From NCBI GenBank assembly GCA_963777355.1, contig CAVZQK010000080.1, forward strand, positions 434,001 to 498,000: a stretch of DNA of 64,000 nt. Reading direction: 5' to 3'. Under the pieces are notes generated by a model. It was not told where the DNA came from. It searched no databases and saw only the letters and a list, made by a program, of their open reading frames with translations. The position numbers and the translations under genes were made by a program. Shown piece after piece: positions 17,442 to 25,210 of this stretch (its first letter is position 1; every line of letters starts with the position of its first letter). This DNA is from DATJHM01 sp963777355 (GTDB lineage: Bacteria; Chloroflexota; Ktedonobacteria; Ktedonobacterales; Ktedonobacteraceae).

Positions 17442-18140
17442 ATGCCCTCGACTACAGTGTATAACTTGGCCGGAGAGGCCATAGATAAGCTCGAACTGAG
17501 CGAGCAGGTGTTCGGAGTGACCCCGAATATGGCGGTGTTGCATCAGGTTGTGACAGCACAACTGGTGAATCGTCGTCAAGGAACCGCTTCAACCAAGACT
17601 CGCGCAGAAGTATCGGGTGGTAATAGTAAACCATACAAACAAAAAGGCACAGGTCGTGCTCGTCAAGGTAGCACGCGCTCACCTCAGTTTCGTCATGGTG
17701 GCATCGTTTGGGGTCCGAGACCTCATCCATATCATCATGATGTGCCGAAGAAGATGCGTCGTCTGGCGATTCGCTCTGCGTTATCTGACAAAGTGGCTAA
17801 CGAGAGTCTGATTATCGTCAATGATCTCGCGTTAGAGAAGCCTCGAACGAAAGATATGCTAGAGATTTTGGCGAAACTGCCCTCGCATGCAGGGAAGCAG
17901 GTCTTGATGATGTTGCCGACGCGCAATGAGAATATTGTATTATCGACGCGCAATATTCCGAGTGCCAAAGTGCAGCATGTAGCCTCTATCAATGTTGTGG
18001 AATTGTTGAAGCACGACTATCTCGTTATGCCGGTAAGCACTGTCCGCTGGATTGAGATGGTATTTGGTGAAGGACTGAGTGCTGAAGAGGCAAGCCAGAA
18101 GCTTGCAAATGGATCTGAAGAGACCACTAGCGAAGCGTAG
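17442..18140 (+). CDS. rplD: 50S ribosomal protein L4
   Basis: A 232-residue L4, whose extended loop lines the peptide exit tunnel. The loop sequence KPYKQKGTGRARQGSTRSPQ is standard, as is GGIVWGPRPHPY. A polar tail of about 20 residues at the C-terminus is not part of the core fold. In E. coli L4 represses its own operon; no L4 target hairpin could be identified here. Confidence 0.96.
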   Translation: MPSTTVYNLAGEAIDKLELSEQVFGVTPNMAVLHQVVTAQLVNRRQGTASTKTRAEVSGGNSKPYKQKGTGRARQGSTRSPQFRHGGIVWGPRPHPYHHDVPKKMRRLAIRSALSDKVANESLIIVNDLALEKPRTKDMLEILAKLPSHAGKQVLMMLPTRNENIVLSTRNIPSAKVQHVASINVVELLKHDYLVMPVSTVRWIEMVFGEGLSAEEASQKLANGSEETTSEA

Positions 18141-18193
18141 AAAGTGTAATGTGTTTGAGCTTCTTGTAATGAGAACCTTTCAGACACTTTCTA
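18138..18193 (+). other. Hairpin overlapping the rplD stop codon
   Basis: TAGAAAGTGT (18138-18147) pairs perfectly with ACACTTTCTA (18184-18193). The TAG stop of rplD forms the first three bases of the left arm. The right arm ends just before the rplW ribosome-binding site (GGCGAGGAG), so pairing could influence rplW initiation. Confidence 0.65.
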
Positions 18194-18211
18194 AGGCGAG
18201 GAGAAACAACT

Positions 18212-18511
18212 GTGGAGATTACAGAAATACTGCGCCACGGTATCGTCACCGAGAAGTCGGTCCGACTAAGTGAGAAGCATAACCAGTATACATTTAAAGT
18301 GGCATTAAATGCCAATAAAATCGATGTACGCCGTGCCGTCGAAACCATCTTCAATGTCAAGGTCGTCTCAGTCAATATTGTTCGTCTGCCAGGCAAGGCG
18401 AAGATGATCCGGCAGAAAGGCTCTGCTCCGCGACCTGTGGAGCCTCGCGAATGGAAAAAGGCGATTGTCACCTTGAGAGAGGGCCAGACAATCGACGCAT
18501 TGAAGGCGTAA
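18212..18511 (+). CDS. rplW: 50S ribosomal protein L23
   Basis: A 99-residue L23, the exit-tunnel protein that docks trigger factor and SRP. It opens with the expected motif for a first-strand match (ILRHGIVTEKS) and keeps NVVKVNI-like and RLPGKAKM segments. The start is GTG at 18212 after GAGGAG. rplB follows after 10 bases. Confidence 0.95.
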   Translation: MEITEILRHGIVTEKSVRLSEKHNQYTFKVALNANKIDVRRAVETIFNVKVVSVNIVRLPGKAKMIRQKGSAPRPVEPREWKKAIVTLREGQTIDALKA

Positions 18512-18521
18512 GGGAGAAGAG

Positions 18522-19358
18522 ATGCCAATAAGACAGTATCGACCAACGTCTCCTGGGCGTCGTGGCATGTCAGTCTCGACTTTCGAGGAGATCACCAAGA
18601 CAAAGCCGGAGAAATCTCTGACAGTCCGGTTGAAGAAGCATGCAGGACGTAACAACCAGGGAAAGATAACGACTCGTCATCGTGGTGGTGGCGCAAAACG
18701 TGCTTATCGCCTGATCGACTTTAAGCGTAATAAGCTGGGGGTACCAGCACGTGTGGCGGCCATCGAGTATGATCCAAACCGTTCAGCGCGTATTGCCTTG
18801 CTACATTATCTAGACGGCGAGAAGCGCTATATTCTGGCACCTGTAGGTTTAAAAGTCGGGGATCGTGTAGAAGCGGGTCCCGAAGCGGATATTCGTACAG
18901 GCAATGCGCTGCCTTTGAAGAATATCCCCACAGGCACAACCATTCACAACATCGAGTTGCAGCGTGGGCGTGGCGGTCAGATGGTACGAGGTGCGGGTGT
19001 GGGTGCGCAGTTGATGGCGAAAGAGGGAGATTACGCACTTATCCGTTTGCCTTCAGGTGAACAGCGTAACGTGCACATCCTCTGTATGGCAACAATTGGG
19101 CAAGTTGGCAATGTTGAGCATGAGAACCAGAGCCTGGGTAAGGCTGGACGTTCGCGTCATCTGGGTCGTCGTCCAACAGTGCGTGGCTCAGTAATGAACC
19201 CCCGCGACCATCCTCACGGCGGTGGTGAGGGACGTGCTCCAATTGGTGGTCAGCCACAGACGAAGTGGGGCAAGCCAGCAATGGGCTTCAAGACGCGTCG
19301 TAACAAGAGAACAGATCGCTTCATTGTCCGTCGTCGTAATGCGGGCCGTGGGAGGTAG
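18522..19358 (+). CDS. rplB: 50S ribosomal protein L2
   Basis: A 278-residue L2, required for subunit joining and close to the peptidyl-transferase centre. HRGGGAKRAYR, GRGGQMVRGAG and NPRDHPHGGGEGRAP are intact, including the conserved histidine near the active centre. The ATG follows AGGGAGAAG. Length is normal, with none of the inserts seen in L3, L17 or L18. Confidence 0.97.
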   Translation: MPIRQYRPTSPGRRGMSVSTFEEITKTKPEKSLTVRLKKHAGRNNQGKITTRHRGGGAKRAYRLIDFKRNKLGVPARVAAIEYDPNRSARIALLHYLDGEKRYILAPVGLKVGDRVEAGPEADIRTGNALPLKNIPTGTTIHNIELQRGRGGQMVRGAGVGAQLMAKEGDYALIRLPSGEQRNVHILCMATIGQVGNVEHENQSLGKAGRSRHLGRRPTVRGSVMNPRDHPHGGGEGRAPIGGQPQTKWGKPAMGFKTRRNKRTDRFIVRRRNAGRGR

Positions 19359-19365
19359 GAAATAG

Positions 19366-19653
19366 ATGTCGCGCTCAAGGAAAAAAGGGCCATACATACA
19401 CGAATCGCTCAGAAAAAAAGTCCTGGGCATGAGGAGAAGCGGAGATCGTCGTCTGATTAAGACCTGGTCTCGTCCCTCTATGATCTTCCCCGAAATGGTT
19501 GGTATGACCATTGGAGTTCATAATGGGAAGACTCACGTCCCTATCTTTATCACTGAGAACATGGTAGGCCATAAGTTAGGTGAATTTGCCCCCACGCGCC
19601 ATTATCGTGGACACGCGGGTGGTAAGAACGAAAAGACCACTTCAGTACGATAA
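19366..19653 (+). CDS. rpsS: 30S ribosomal protein S19
   Basis: A 95-residue S19, found in the head of the small subunit. SRSRKKGPYIHESL and the motif HNGKTHVPIFITENMVGHKLGEF are standard. It begins 7 bases after rplB, with GGGAGG at the end of rplB as ribosome-binding site. Confidence 0.96.
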   Translation: MSRSRKKGPYIHESLRKKVLGMRRSGDRRLIKTWSRPSMIFPEMVGMTIGVHNGKTHVPIFITENMVGHKLGEFAPTRHYRGHAGGKNEKTTSVR

Positions 19654-19728
19654 GTGGAACTGTGTCTGGGCGCTGCGAGTGGGATACTTGCTTGTATCGT
19701 CCTGTACATCAGTAGTGGAGCTACTTGA

Positions 19729-19759
19729 CATCCATGAACGTGGAAGCGTTCTGTGGATG
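19729..19759 (+). other. Hairpin upstream of rplV
   Basis: CATCCA (19729-19734) pairs with TGGATG (19754-19759), and GAACG (19736-19740) with CGTTC (19747-19751). It ends 17 bases before the chosen rplV start and contains the alternative GTG (19753), which argues for the downstream ATG. Confidence 0.55.
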
Positions 19760-19776
19760 AGGAGATAGAGGTAGAG

Positions 19777-20127
19777 ATGCAAGTCAGGGCTATTGCAAAA
19801 GATATCGGCATTCCGCCGCGCAAAATGCGTCTGGTAACAAACGCGGTGAAAGGGCTTCGGGTAAATGAGGCTCTGGCTATTCTTCAGTTTATTCCCAATG
19901 CTGGAGCCACACCGGTGAGTAAAGTTGTGGCGTCAGCGGCGGCGAACGCGGAGAATAACTATAATCTCAATCCGGATGACCTGTATATTCTCAATATTGT
20001 GGCGGATGACTCGTTTCGGATCAAACGTGTAAAGCCCCGGTCTCATGGCCGAGCAGCCCGTATTTTGCGGCGCTTTTGCCATGTTACCGTGGTTGTTTCT
20101 GATGATCCGGCTGACGCGGGCCGCTAG
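19777..20127 (+). CDS. rplV: 50S ribosomal protein L22
   Basis: A 116-residue L22, whose hairpin loop lines the exit tunnel. The N-terminus MQVRAIAKDIGIPPRKMRLV matches the family from the ATG at 19777; an in-frame GTG at 19753 would add an acidic leader of 8 residues and lies in a hairpin. The tunnel loop (RVKPRSHGRAARILRR) is intact. The gap of 123 bases after rpsS holds the hairpin at 19729-19759. Confidence 0.95.
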   Translation: MQVRAIAKDIGIPPRKMRLVTNAVKGLRVNEALAILQFIPNAGATPVSKVVASAAANAENNYNLNPDDLYILNIVADDSFRIKRVKPRSHGRAARILRRFCHVTVVVSDDPADAGR

Positions 20128-20142
20128 TAAAAGATTTCCTGA

Positions 20143-20177
20143 CGCTCAGAGGTAGCGCAAGCATATCATTCTGAGCG
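20143..20177 (+). other. Hairpin between rplV and rpsC
   Basis: CGCTCAG (20143-20149) pairs perfectly with CTGAGCG (20171-20177) around a 21-base loop. It ends just before the rpsC ribosome-binding site AGAAGGAGG. Confidence 0.5.
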
Positions 20178-20196
20178 GATAAGAAGGAGGACACTT

Positions 20197-21270
20197 TTGG
20201 GACACAAAGTGCATCCCACTGGGTTCAGGCTCGGCGTCGTTAAAGGCTGGCAGTCTCGCTGGTATGCTGAGCGTGATTATAAAGATATTCTGGCTGAGGA
20301 TTTTAGAATCCGCACGCTTATTAACAAAGAGTTGGCCAATGCCTCTGTATCACGTATTGAGATCGAGCGCACGGCAGCCAATCAAATTTTTGTCGTCATT
20401 CATACGGCCAAACCGGGTATTGTGATTGGTAAGAGTGGTGAAAAAGTTGATCGTCTCAGAGGTGTGCTTGAGGGAAAGACCAAGAAGCGCGTCCGTCTGG
20501 AGATCAGAGAGATTCGTCAACCTGAGCTAGATGCCTATCTCGTCGGGCGGAGCATTGCAGAGCAACTTGAGAAGCGTGTCTCATTCCGCCGTGCGATGAA
20601 GCAAGCCGTGCAGAAGACCATGCGTGCAAATGCCAAAGGCATTAAAGTAATTTGTGGTGGGCGGCTTGGTGGAGCGGAAATTGCACGCTCTGAGAAAGAG
20701 GTTGAGGGCAAGGTTCCTCTGCAAACGTTGCGTGCTGATATCGACTATGGTCTGGCAGAGGCACATACCACTTTCGGTGTGATCGGTATCAAAGTATGGA
20801 TTTATAAAGGTGACGTACTCCCAACAAAGCGTCGTGAGCCAGGAGAAGCGCCAGAAGCTGTAGCGCAGCCAGCATTTACTCCCCGTGAGGATCGCCGTGG
20901 TGGTGGTCGTCGTGAAGGGGGACCTGCGCAGCAGCGTGGTGGAGACCGAGGTCCGCGTCCACAGGGAGATCGTCCATATGGAGACAGGCCACCGCGTCCG
21001 CAGGGAGAAACAGAGGTCCGCGTCCACAAGGGGATCGTCCATATGGAGACAGGCCACCGCGTCCGCAAGGAGATCGAGGTCCGCGTCCACAAGGGGATCG
21101 TCCGCAAGGGGATCGTCCATATGGAGACAGGCCACCGCGTCCGCAAGGAGACCGTGGTCCGCGTCCACAAGGGGATCGTCCGCAGGGAGATAGGCCGCCA
21201 CGTCCGCAAGGAGACAGACCGCCTCGCCCACAGGGAGAGCGTCCACCCAGGGCAGAGCAGGCTCCGGTAA
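20197..21270 (+). CDS. rpsC: 30S ribosomal protein S3 with repeat-rich, apparently frame-shifted tail
   Basis: S3 lines the mRNA entry channel and takes part in the ribosomal helicase. The conserved part ends near residue 215, with the KH motif GKSGEKVDRLRG and CGGRLGGAEIARSE. Start is TTG at 20197 after AAGGAGG. The tail begins with Pro/Arg/Gly/Asp repeats (RPQGDR units). Near 21008 two extra A residues appear to change frame: as written, reading continues as a basic VRVHKGIV/METGHRV repeat to a stop at 21270 (357 residues). Without them, the RPQGDR repeats continue to a TAA at 21366-21368, 16 bases before rplP. The extended product would have about 389 residues. Standard S3 is about 210-230. 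Confidence 0.9.
   Translation: MGHKVHPTGFRLGVVKGWQSRWYAERDYKDILAEDFRIRTLINKELANASVSRIEIERTAANQIFVVIHTAKPGIVIGKSGEKVDRLRGVLEGKTKKRVRLEIREIRQPELDAYLVGRSIAEQLEKRVSFRRAMKQAVQKTMRANAKGIKVICGGRLGGAEIARSEKEVEGKVPLQTLRADIDYGLAEAHTTFGVIGIKVWIYKGDVLPTKRREPGEAPEAVAQPAFTPREDRRGGGRREGGPAQQRGGDRGPRPQGDRPYGDRPPRPQGETEVRVHKGIVHMETGHRVRKEIEVRVHKGIVRKGIVHMETGHRVRKETVVRVHKGIVRREIGRHVRKETDRLAHRESVHPGQSRLR
20940..21250 (+). repeat. Tandem repeats inside the rpsC tail
   Basis: Direct repeats built from variants of CGTCCGCAAGGAGA, GGTCCGCGTCCACAAGG and ATCGTCCATATGGAGACAGG run through this region. In the ancestral-looking frame they encode RPQGDR, RPYGDR and GPRPQGDR units. The array keeps all three forward frames and the reverse frames open over long distances, which creates several false ORFs. 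Confidence 0.85.
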
Positions 21271-21384
21271 ATCCTGCCTCGTCAGCACCGGAGAGGACTG
21301 TACAGCCAGCTCCGCAGTCAGCTCCAGCAGCGCCACAAACCGATGCTGGTAACACGCAGAGCGAATAAGAGGAGAAGCTAAGCC

Positions 21385-21816
21385 ATGTTATTGGCCCCAT
21401 CGAGAACAAAGTTTCGTAGACAGCACCGTGGTCGTATGAGAGGGGAAGCTCACCGTGGCAACACCCTCTCCTTCGGTGAATTTGGTCTGCAAGGACTAGA
21501 ACCTTGCTGGCTAGAGGCTCGCCAGATTGAGTCAGCGCGTATTGCGCTCACCCGCTTTATGAAGCGCGGTGGTAAAGTGTGGATTTGCGTCTTCCCAGAT
21601 AAGCCAATTACCGCTAAGCCAGCAGAAACCCGTATGGGTAGTGGTAAAGGTGCAGTAGACCACTGGGTCGCGGTTGTCAAACCTGGGCGTATTATCTTCG
21701 AGATTGGTGGCGTGAGCGAAGAAGTCGCTAAAGAGGCAGTGCGTCTGGCGAGCCACAAGCTACCAATCAAATGTCGCTTTATTACGCGAGGGGAGGTAGA
21801 GAGTGTCGAAGCTTAG
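21385..21816 (+). CDS. rplP: 50S ribosomal protein L16
   Basis: A 143-residue L16, which contacts the A-site tRNA. The N-terminal RTKFRRQHRGRMRG and the GSGKGAVDHWVAVV motif are standard, including the arginine region that is hydroxylated in E. coli. The ATG follows AGAGGAGAAG. Its 3' end overlaps rpmC by 14 bases. Confidence 0.96.
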   Translation: MLLAPSRTKFRRQHRGRMRGEAHRGNTLSFGEFGLQGLEPCWLEARQIESARIALTRFMKRGGKVWICVFPDKPITAKPAETRMGSGKGAVDHWVAVVKPGRIIFEIGGVSEEVAKEAVRLASHKLPIKCRFITRGEVESVEA

Positions 21817-22012
21817 CGAGCATCGCAAAGAGTTTAAAGAGCTCTCTGAAGTAGAAGCGCAGAAGCGGCTGAAAGAGCTGCGTCTGAAGCTGTTCAACCT
21901 CCGCTTGCAACAGCAGCGTGGTGAAGTAAAGAATGGTCGTGTTTTTGCGGAGACGCGCAAAGATATCGCCCGTTTGCTGCATCGCCTAACAGTGTTGGAG
22001 AATGAACAATAA
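21803..22012 (+). CDS. rpmC: 50S ribosomal protein L29
   Basis: A 69-residue two-helix protein beside the exit tunnel. The LFNLRLQQQRGEV motif is typical. The start is GTG at 21803, inside rplP, with GGGGAGGTAG as ribosome-binding site. The stop TAA shares one base with the rpsQ ATG, which implies translational coupling on both sides. Confidence 0.94.
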   Translation: MSKLSEHRKEFKELSEVEAQKRLKELRLKLFNLRLQQQRGEVKNGRVFAETRKDIARLLHRLTVLENEQ

Positions 22013-22368
22013 TGACACAGCAAGAGAGCGTTGTCACCACTCCCGTACAGAAGAGCCGCAAGATCCAGAAAGTCGGGCAAGTGGTAAGCAATAAAATGGA
22101 CAAGACGATTGTTGTCGTTGTAGAGTCCTTAAAAAAGCACCGTATCTATAAGAGAACCTATAAGCAGACGAAACGCTTTCATGCGCACGACGAAAAGAAC
22201 ACCTGTCAGGTAGGAGACATTGTGCGCATTGAGGAGAGCCGTCCGTTGAGCAAAACGAAGCGTTGGCGTTTGGTTGAGATTGTGAAGCGCGGCAGCGGCA
22301 TTACTCCCGTGAACGAAATCCTCTCTCAGGCTGATCCAATAACAGCGCCAGCAAGTGAAGCAGAGTAG
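22012..22368 (+). CDS. rpsQ: 30S ribosomal protein S17 with terminal extensions
   Basis: A 118-residue S17; the usual length is 80-90. The core (KVGQVVSNKMDKTIVV to WRLVEIVKR) spans about residues 19-94. An extra polar N-terminus of about 17 residues and an acidic C-terminal tail of about 24 residues flank it. It overlaps rpmC by one base (TAATG). Confidence 0.95.
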   Translation: MTQQESVVTTPVQKSRKIQKVGQVVSNKMDKTIVVVVESLKKHRIYKRTYKQTKRFHAHDEKNTCQVGDIVRIEESRPLSKTKRWRLVEIVKRGSGITPVNEILSQADPITAPASEAE

Positions 22369-22383
22369 GGAGAATTAGTTCAA

Positions 22384-22755
22384 ATGATTCAGCCACAAAC
22401 ACGCCTAAAAGTAGCTGACAATACTGGCGCAAAAGAGATCATGTGTATTCGCGTCATGAGTGGTGGTTCAGCCAAACGGTATGCGCAAATCGGAGATATT
22501 ATTAAAGCCTCCGTCAAGCAAGCAGCGCCCAATGGACAGGTCAAGAAGGGCGAAGTTGTAAACGCCGTGGTGGTACGTGTGGCGAAAGAATACGTCCGAC
22601 GTGATGGCTCGCATATTCGTTTCGACGAAAATGCAGCCGTCATTATTGCCGCTGGAAACAATCCACGTGGCACGCGTATCTTCGGACCCGTGGCCCGCGA
22701 ACTACGTGAGCGCAATTTTATGAAAATCATTTCGCTTGCGCCAGAAGTGCTCTAA
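22384..22755 (+). CDS. rplN: 50S ribosomal protein L14
   Basis: A 123-residue L14, part of bridge B8 to the small subunit. The N-terminus MIQPQTRLKVADNTGAKEI and the DGSHIRFDENAAV motif are standard. The AGGGAGAATT before the ATG is the probable ribosome-binding site. Confidence 0.96.
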   Translation: MIQPQTRLKVADNTGAKEIMCIRVMSGGSAKRYAQIGDIIKASVKQAAPNGQVKKGEVVNAVVVRVAKEYVRRDGSHIRFDENAAVIIAAGNNPRGTRIFGPVARELRERNFMKIISLAPEVL

Positions 22756-22767
22756 TCGAGGAAAAAG

Positions 22768-23154
22768 ATGGCAGTAAAACAAAAAGAGAAAAAGCCTCTC
22801 CACCTTGCAAAGATGAACATCAAAAAGGGTGATCAGGTATTGATCATTAGCGGCAAGGATAAGGGGAAGGAAGGGACAGTTTCGCGGGCACTTCCACAAA
22901 TGAGCAAAGTAATTGTTGAAGGTCTGAACACTGTCAAAAAGCATGTCAAGCCGCAGGGTCAGACGCGTCAGGGTGGGGTCATAGAGAAGGCCATGCCCCT
23001 GCACGTCTCGAATGTCATGTTAAAATGTCCTGAATGTGGTGAGGCAACACGGGTTGGTCATGACCGGCGTCCCGTGGGAACCGATCAAAAGGTCCGCTCC
23101 GTACGCATATGTAAGAAATGCGAGAAGGTGATCCAGGACCGGAGGAGCAGTTAA
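22768..23154 (+). CDS. rplX: 50S ribosomal protein L24
   Basis: A 128-residue L24, an assembly initiator. The KOW motif (KKGDQVLIISGKDKGKEG) lies at about 18-35. The C-terminal part keeps two Cys pairs (CPEC and CKKC) that could bind zinc, as in many L24 of thermophilic and Chloroflexota lineages. It follows rplN by 12 bases. Confidence 0.95.
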   Translation: MAVKQKEKKPLHLAKMNIKKGDQVLIISGKDKGKEGTVSRALPQMSKVIVEGLNTVKKHVKPQGQTRQGGVIEKAMPLHVSNVMLKCPECGEATRVGHDRRPVGTDQKVRSVRICKKCEKVIQDRRSS

Positions 23155-23157
23155 ATT

Positions 23158-23700
23158 ATGGTATCGCGCTTGAAAGAGAAATATCGTCAAGAGGTGGTAC
23201 CGGCCCTGCAAAAAGAATTTAACTATCGCAATCCGATGCAGGTTCCTGGTATCCACAAAGTAGTTATTAATATTGGCATGGGAGAAGTTATCCAGAACGC
23301 CAAAGCTATGGATGCTGCCGTTGCAGACCTGGCCGCGATTACTGGTCAGCGTCCCGTTATTACACGTGCCAAGCGCTCAGTTGCTGCATTCAAGCTGCGT
23401 GAGGGTATGCAGATTGGTTGTATGGTGACATTGCGTGGTGATCACATGTACCAGTTTCTGGATAAGCTATTGAATGTAGCTTTGCCACGTTTGCGAGATT
23501 TCCAGGGAGTATCCACTGATGCCTTTGATGGTCGTGGTAACTATACCCTGGGTCTACGGGAGCAACTGGTCTTCCCTGAGATCGACTACGACAAAGTTGA
23601 CAAGGTACGCGGCATGGAAGTAAGTGTCGTCACAACTGCTGGCACTGATGAAGAGGGACGGCGGCTGCTCAGTTTAATGGGCATGCCCTTTAAGAAGTAG
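23158..23700 (+). CDS. rplE: 50S ribosomal protein L5
   Basis: A 180-residue L5, which binds 5S rRNA and contacts the P-site tRNA. NIGMGEVIQNAK, GQRPVITRAKRSVAAFKLREG and FPEIDYDKVDKVRGM are standard. It begins 3 bases after the rplX stop, with GGAGGAGC near the rplX end as ribosome-binding site. Confidence 0.96.
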   Translation: MVSRLKEKYRQEVVPALQKEFNYRNPMQVPGIHKVVINIGMGEVIQNAKAMDAAVADLAAITGQRPVITRAKRSVAAFKLREGMQIGCMVTLRGDHMYQFLDKLLNVALPRLRDFQGVSTDAFDGRGNYTLGLREQLVFPEIDYDKVDKVRGMEVSVVTTAGTDEEGRRLLSLMGMPFKK

Positions 23701-23714
23701 CGCTGGAGGGCGAA

Positions 23715-23900
23715 ATGGCAAAAACCTCAATGATAGTAAAGTCGCAACGAAAACCTCGTTTCAAAGTGCAGCAGCATAACCGCTGTCAGGTGTGTGGGCG
23801 ACCAAGAGCATACATGCGCAAATTTGGTTTGTGTCGTATCTGTTTCCGTGAAAGAGCGTTGCGCGGCGAGCTTCCTGGCGTGACAAAATCGAGCTGGTAG
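23715..23900 (+). CDS. rpsZ: 30S ribosomal protein S14, zinc-binding type
   Basis: A 61-residue S14 of the short zinc type. The four cysteines are in CQVCGRPRAYMRKFGLCRIC, followed by FRERALRGELPGVTKSSW. The ATG follows GGAGGGCGAA. Confidence 0.95.
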   Translation: MAKTSMIVKSQRKPRFKVQQHNRCQVCGRPRAYMRKFGLCRICFRERALRGELPGVTKSSW

Positions 23901-23918
23901 TCGCGAAGATGATTGATG

Positions 23919-23963
23919 CAGGGAGGAGAGCATAGCCTGGAGGGTTATGTTGCTTGTCTTCCT
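23919..23963 (+). other. Long imperfect hairpin between rpsZ and rpsH
   Basis: CAGGGAGGA near 23919 can pair with TCTTCCTG near 23956-23963, and AGCATAGCC pairs with GGGTTATGTTGCT inside it with small bulges. It lies about 20 bases before the rpsH start. S8 autoregulates the spc operon in E. coli, but I cannot confirm an S8-type helix here. Confidence 0.4.
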
Positions 23964-23984
23964 GATGATTATGGAGGATAATCC

Positions 23985-24380
23985 ATGAATATGACTGATC
24001 CCATTGCGGATATGCTCACGCGCATTCGTAATGCGGCAACAGCACGGCATACTCGCGTTCTGATTCCTGCCTCGAAAATGAAGCTGGGTATTGCACGTGT
24101 GCTGAAAGAAGAAGGCTATATCAAAGACATCGAGATCCTGAAGGACAATCCTCAGGGTACTCTGCGTCTGACCTTGCGTTATGTGGATAAGAAGCCGGTG
24201 CTTACACAATTGAAGCGTGTGAGCAAGCCAGGTTTGCGGGTTTATTCAAAGCAGTCGGCTATTCCCAGGGTTCGCGGTGGACTCGGCATAGCGATTTTAT
24301 CGACACCCCAGGGCCTGATGACAGGATCAAGTGCTTATAAGCAGGGTGTTGGCGGCGAAGTCATCTGCTACGTTTGGTAA
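23985..24380 (+). CDS. rpsH: 30S ribosomal protein S8
   Basis: A 131-residue S8, which binds the central domain of 16S rRNA. MTDPIADMLTRIRNA and the C-terminal GLGIAILSTPQGLMTG and GGEVICYVW are standard. The ATG at 23985 follows ATGGAGGATAATCC. Confidence 0.96.
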   Translation: MNMTDPIADMLTRIRNAATARHTRVLIPASKMKLGIARVLKEEGYIKDIEILKDNPQGTLRLTLRYVDKKPVLTQLKRVSKPGLRVYSKQSAIPRVRGGLGIAILSTPQGLMTGSSAYKQGVGGEVICYVW

Positions 24381-24396
24381 TTTGAGGAGGTATTGA

Positions 24397-24972
24397 ATGT
24401 CTCGTATTGGACGCGCTCCAATCGCAGTGCCGCCAAAGGTGCAGGTGAATTGGAATGAAGACAACGTCGTGACGGTCAAGGGCCCCAAAGGTGAGCTTTC
24501 ACAGAGGGTAGACCCCGAACTGTCGCTCGCCCTTGAGGATGGTCAATTAACTGTCACCCGCCCTTCGGATAGTAAACCGCATAAGGCGAAACATGGACTG
24601 TATCGCACGCTGGTCAATAATATGATTGTCGGTGTGACAACTGGATATACAAAGCAGCTTGAGATCCACGGTGTCGGCTATCGTGCCACAAAGGTCGGCG
24701 AGAACCTGGTAATCGTGGTTGGCTACTCTCACCCGGTTGAAGTTCGTGCGCCTCAAGGGGTTACCTTGAATGTTGAAGGCGTAGATGCTGCGACTAAGGC
24801 AACTCGCATCAGCGTAAGTGGTATTGATAAGCAATTGGTAGGTGAGATTGCAGCGAATATCCGGCATATCCGTAAGCCAGAACCATATAAGGGTAAAGGT
24901 ATTCGCTATTCTGGTGAGAAGATTCGCCGTAAAGCTGGTAAGGCTGGTAAAGTCGGCGGCAAGAAAAAGTAG
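24397..24972 (+). CDS. rplF: 50S ribosomal protein L6
   Basis: A 191-residue L6 near the elongation-factor binding site. MSRIGRAPI, VTVKGPKGELSQ and the C-terminal RKPEPYKGKGIRYSGE are standard. A Lys/Gly-rich tail of about ten residues follows. The ribosome-binding site is GAGGAGG. Confidence 0.96.
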   Translation: MSRIGRAPIAVPPKVQVNWNEDNVVTVKGPKGELSQRVDPELSLALEDGQLTVTRPSDSKPHKAKHGLYRTLVNNMIVGVTTGYTKQLEIHGVGYRATKVGENLVIVVGYSHPVEVRAPQGVTLNVEGVDAATKATRISVSGIDKQLVGEIAANIRHIRKPEPYKGKGIRYSGEKIRRKAGKAGKVGGKKK

Positions 24973-24982
24973 TAGGAATATG

Positions 24983-25012
24983 ATCTTTCAGATCTCTTAA
25001 GGCCTGAAAGAT
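24983..25012 (+). other. First hairpin in the rplF-rplR spacer
   Basis: ATCTTTCAG (24983-24991) pairs perfectly with CTGAAAGAT (25004-25012). It begins 10 bases after the rplF stop. Confidence 0.55.
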
Positions 25013-25066
25013 TCCCTTCCAGTTCAGATTGTATACCCAGAACTGTGTAACCAGGAGATAAGCTAG

Positions 25067-25096
25067 AGAAAAACGTAGTGCCGACCACGTTTTTCT
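25067..25096 (+). terminator. Terminator-like hairpin inside the spc block
   Basis: AGAAAAACGT (25067-25076) pairs perfectly with ACGTTTTTCT (25087-25096). The right arm carries five T residues and a T-rich stretch follows. It would separate rplF from rplR if fully active, so partial termination or attenuation is more plausible. No convincing promoter is visible between it and rplR: the TTGACA at 25110 has no -10. Confidence 0.5.
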
Positions 25097-25210
25097 GTCA
25101 TTCTTCTTGTTGACACCATTTAGAGAAAGGGGAGAGGGAAAGAGAGATGTGTGGTCTTAAGCGAACATGCTATTTACTTGATCCATACGTCTGTCTTTAG
25201 CTCTTGAGCT

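Noticed and set aside
20940..21250. Repeat array resembling a CRISPR locus at first sight
   Set aside because: Units are contiguous coding repeats with no unique spacers of constant length, no leader and no cas genes.
20581..21409. Several long open frames on the reverse strand and in other frames of rpsC
   Set aside because: They come from the stop-free repeat array in the S3 tail. Composition (SPCGRGG repeats) follows the repeat, not a protein family.
25110..25140. TTGACA as a promoter for rplR
   Set aside because: No acceptable -10 hexamer at 16-18 bases; the region downstream is purine-rich.
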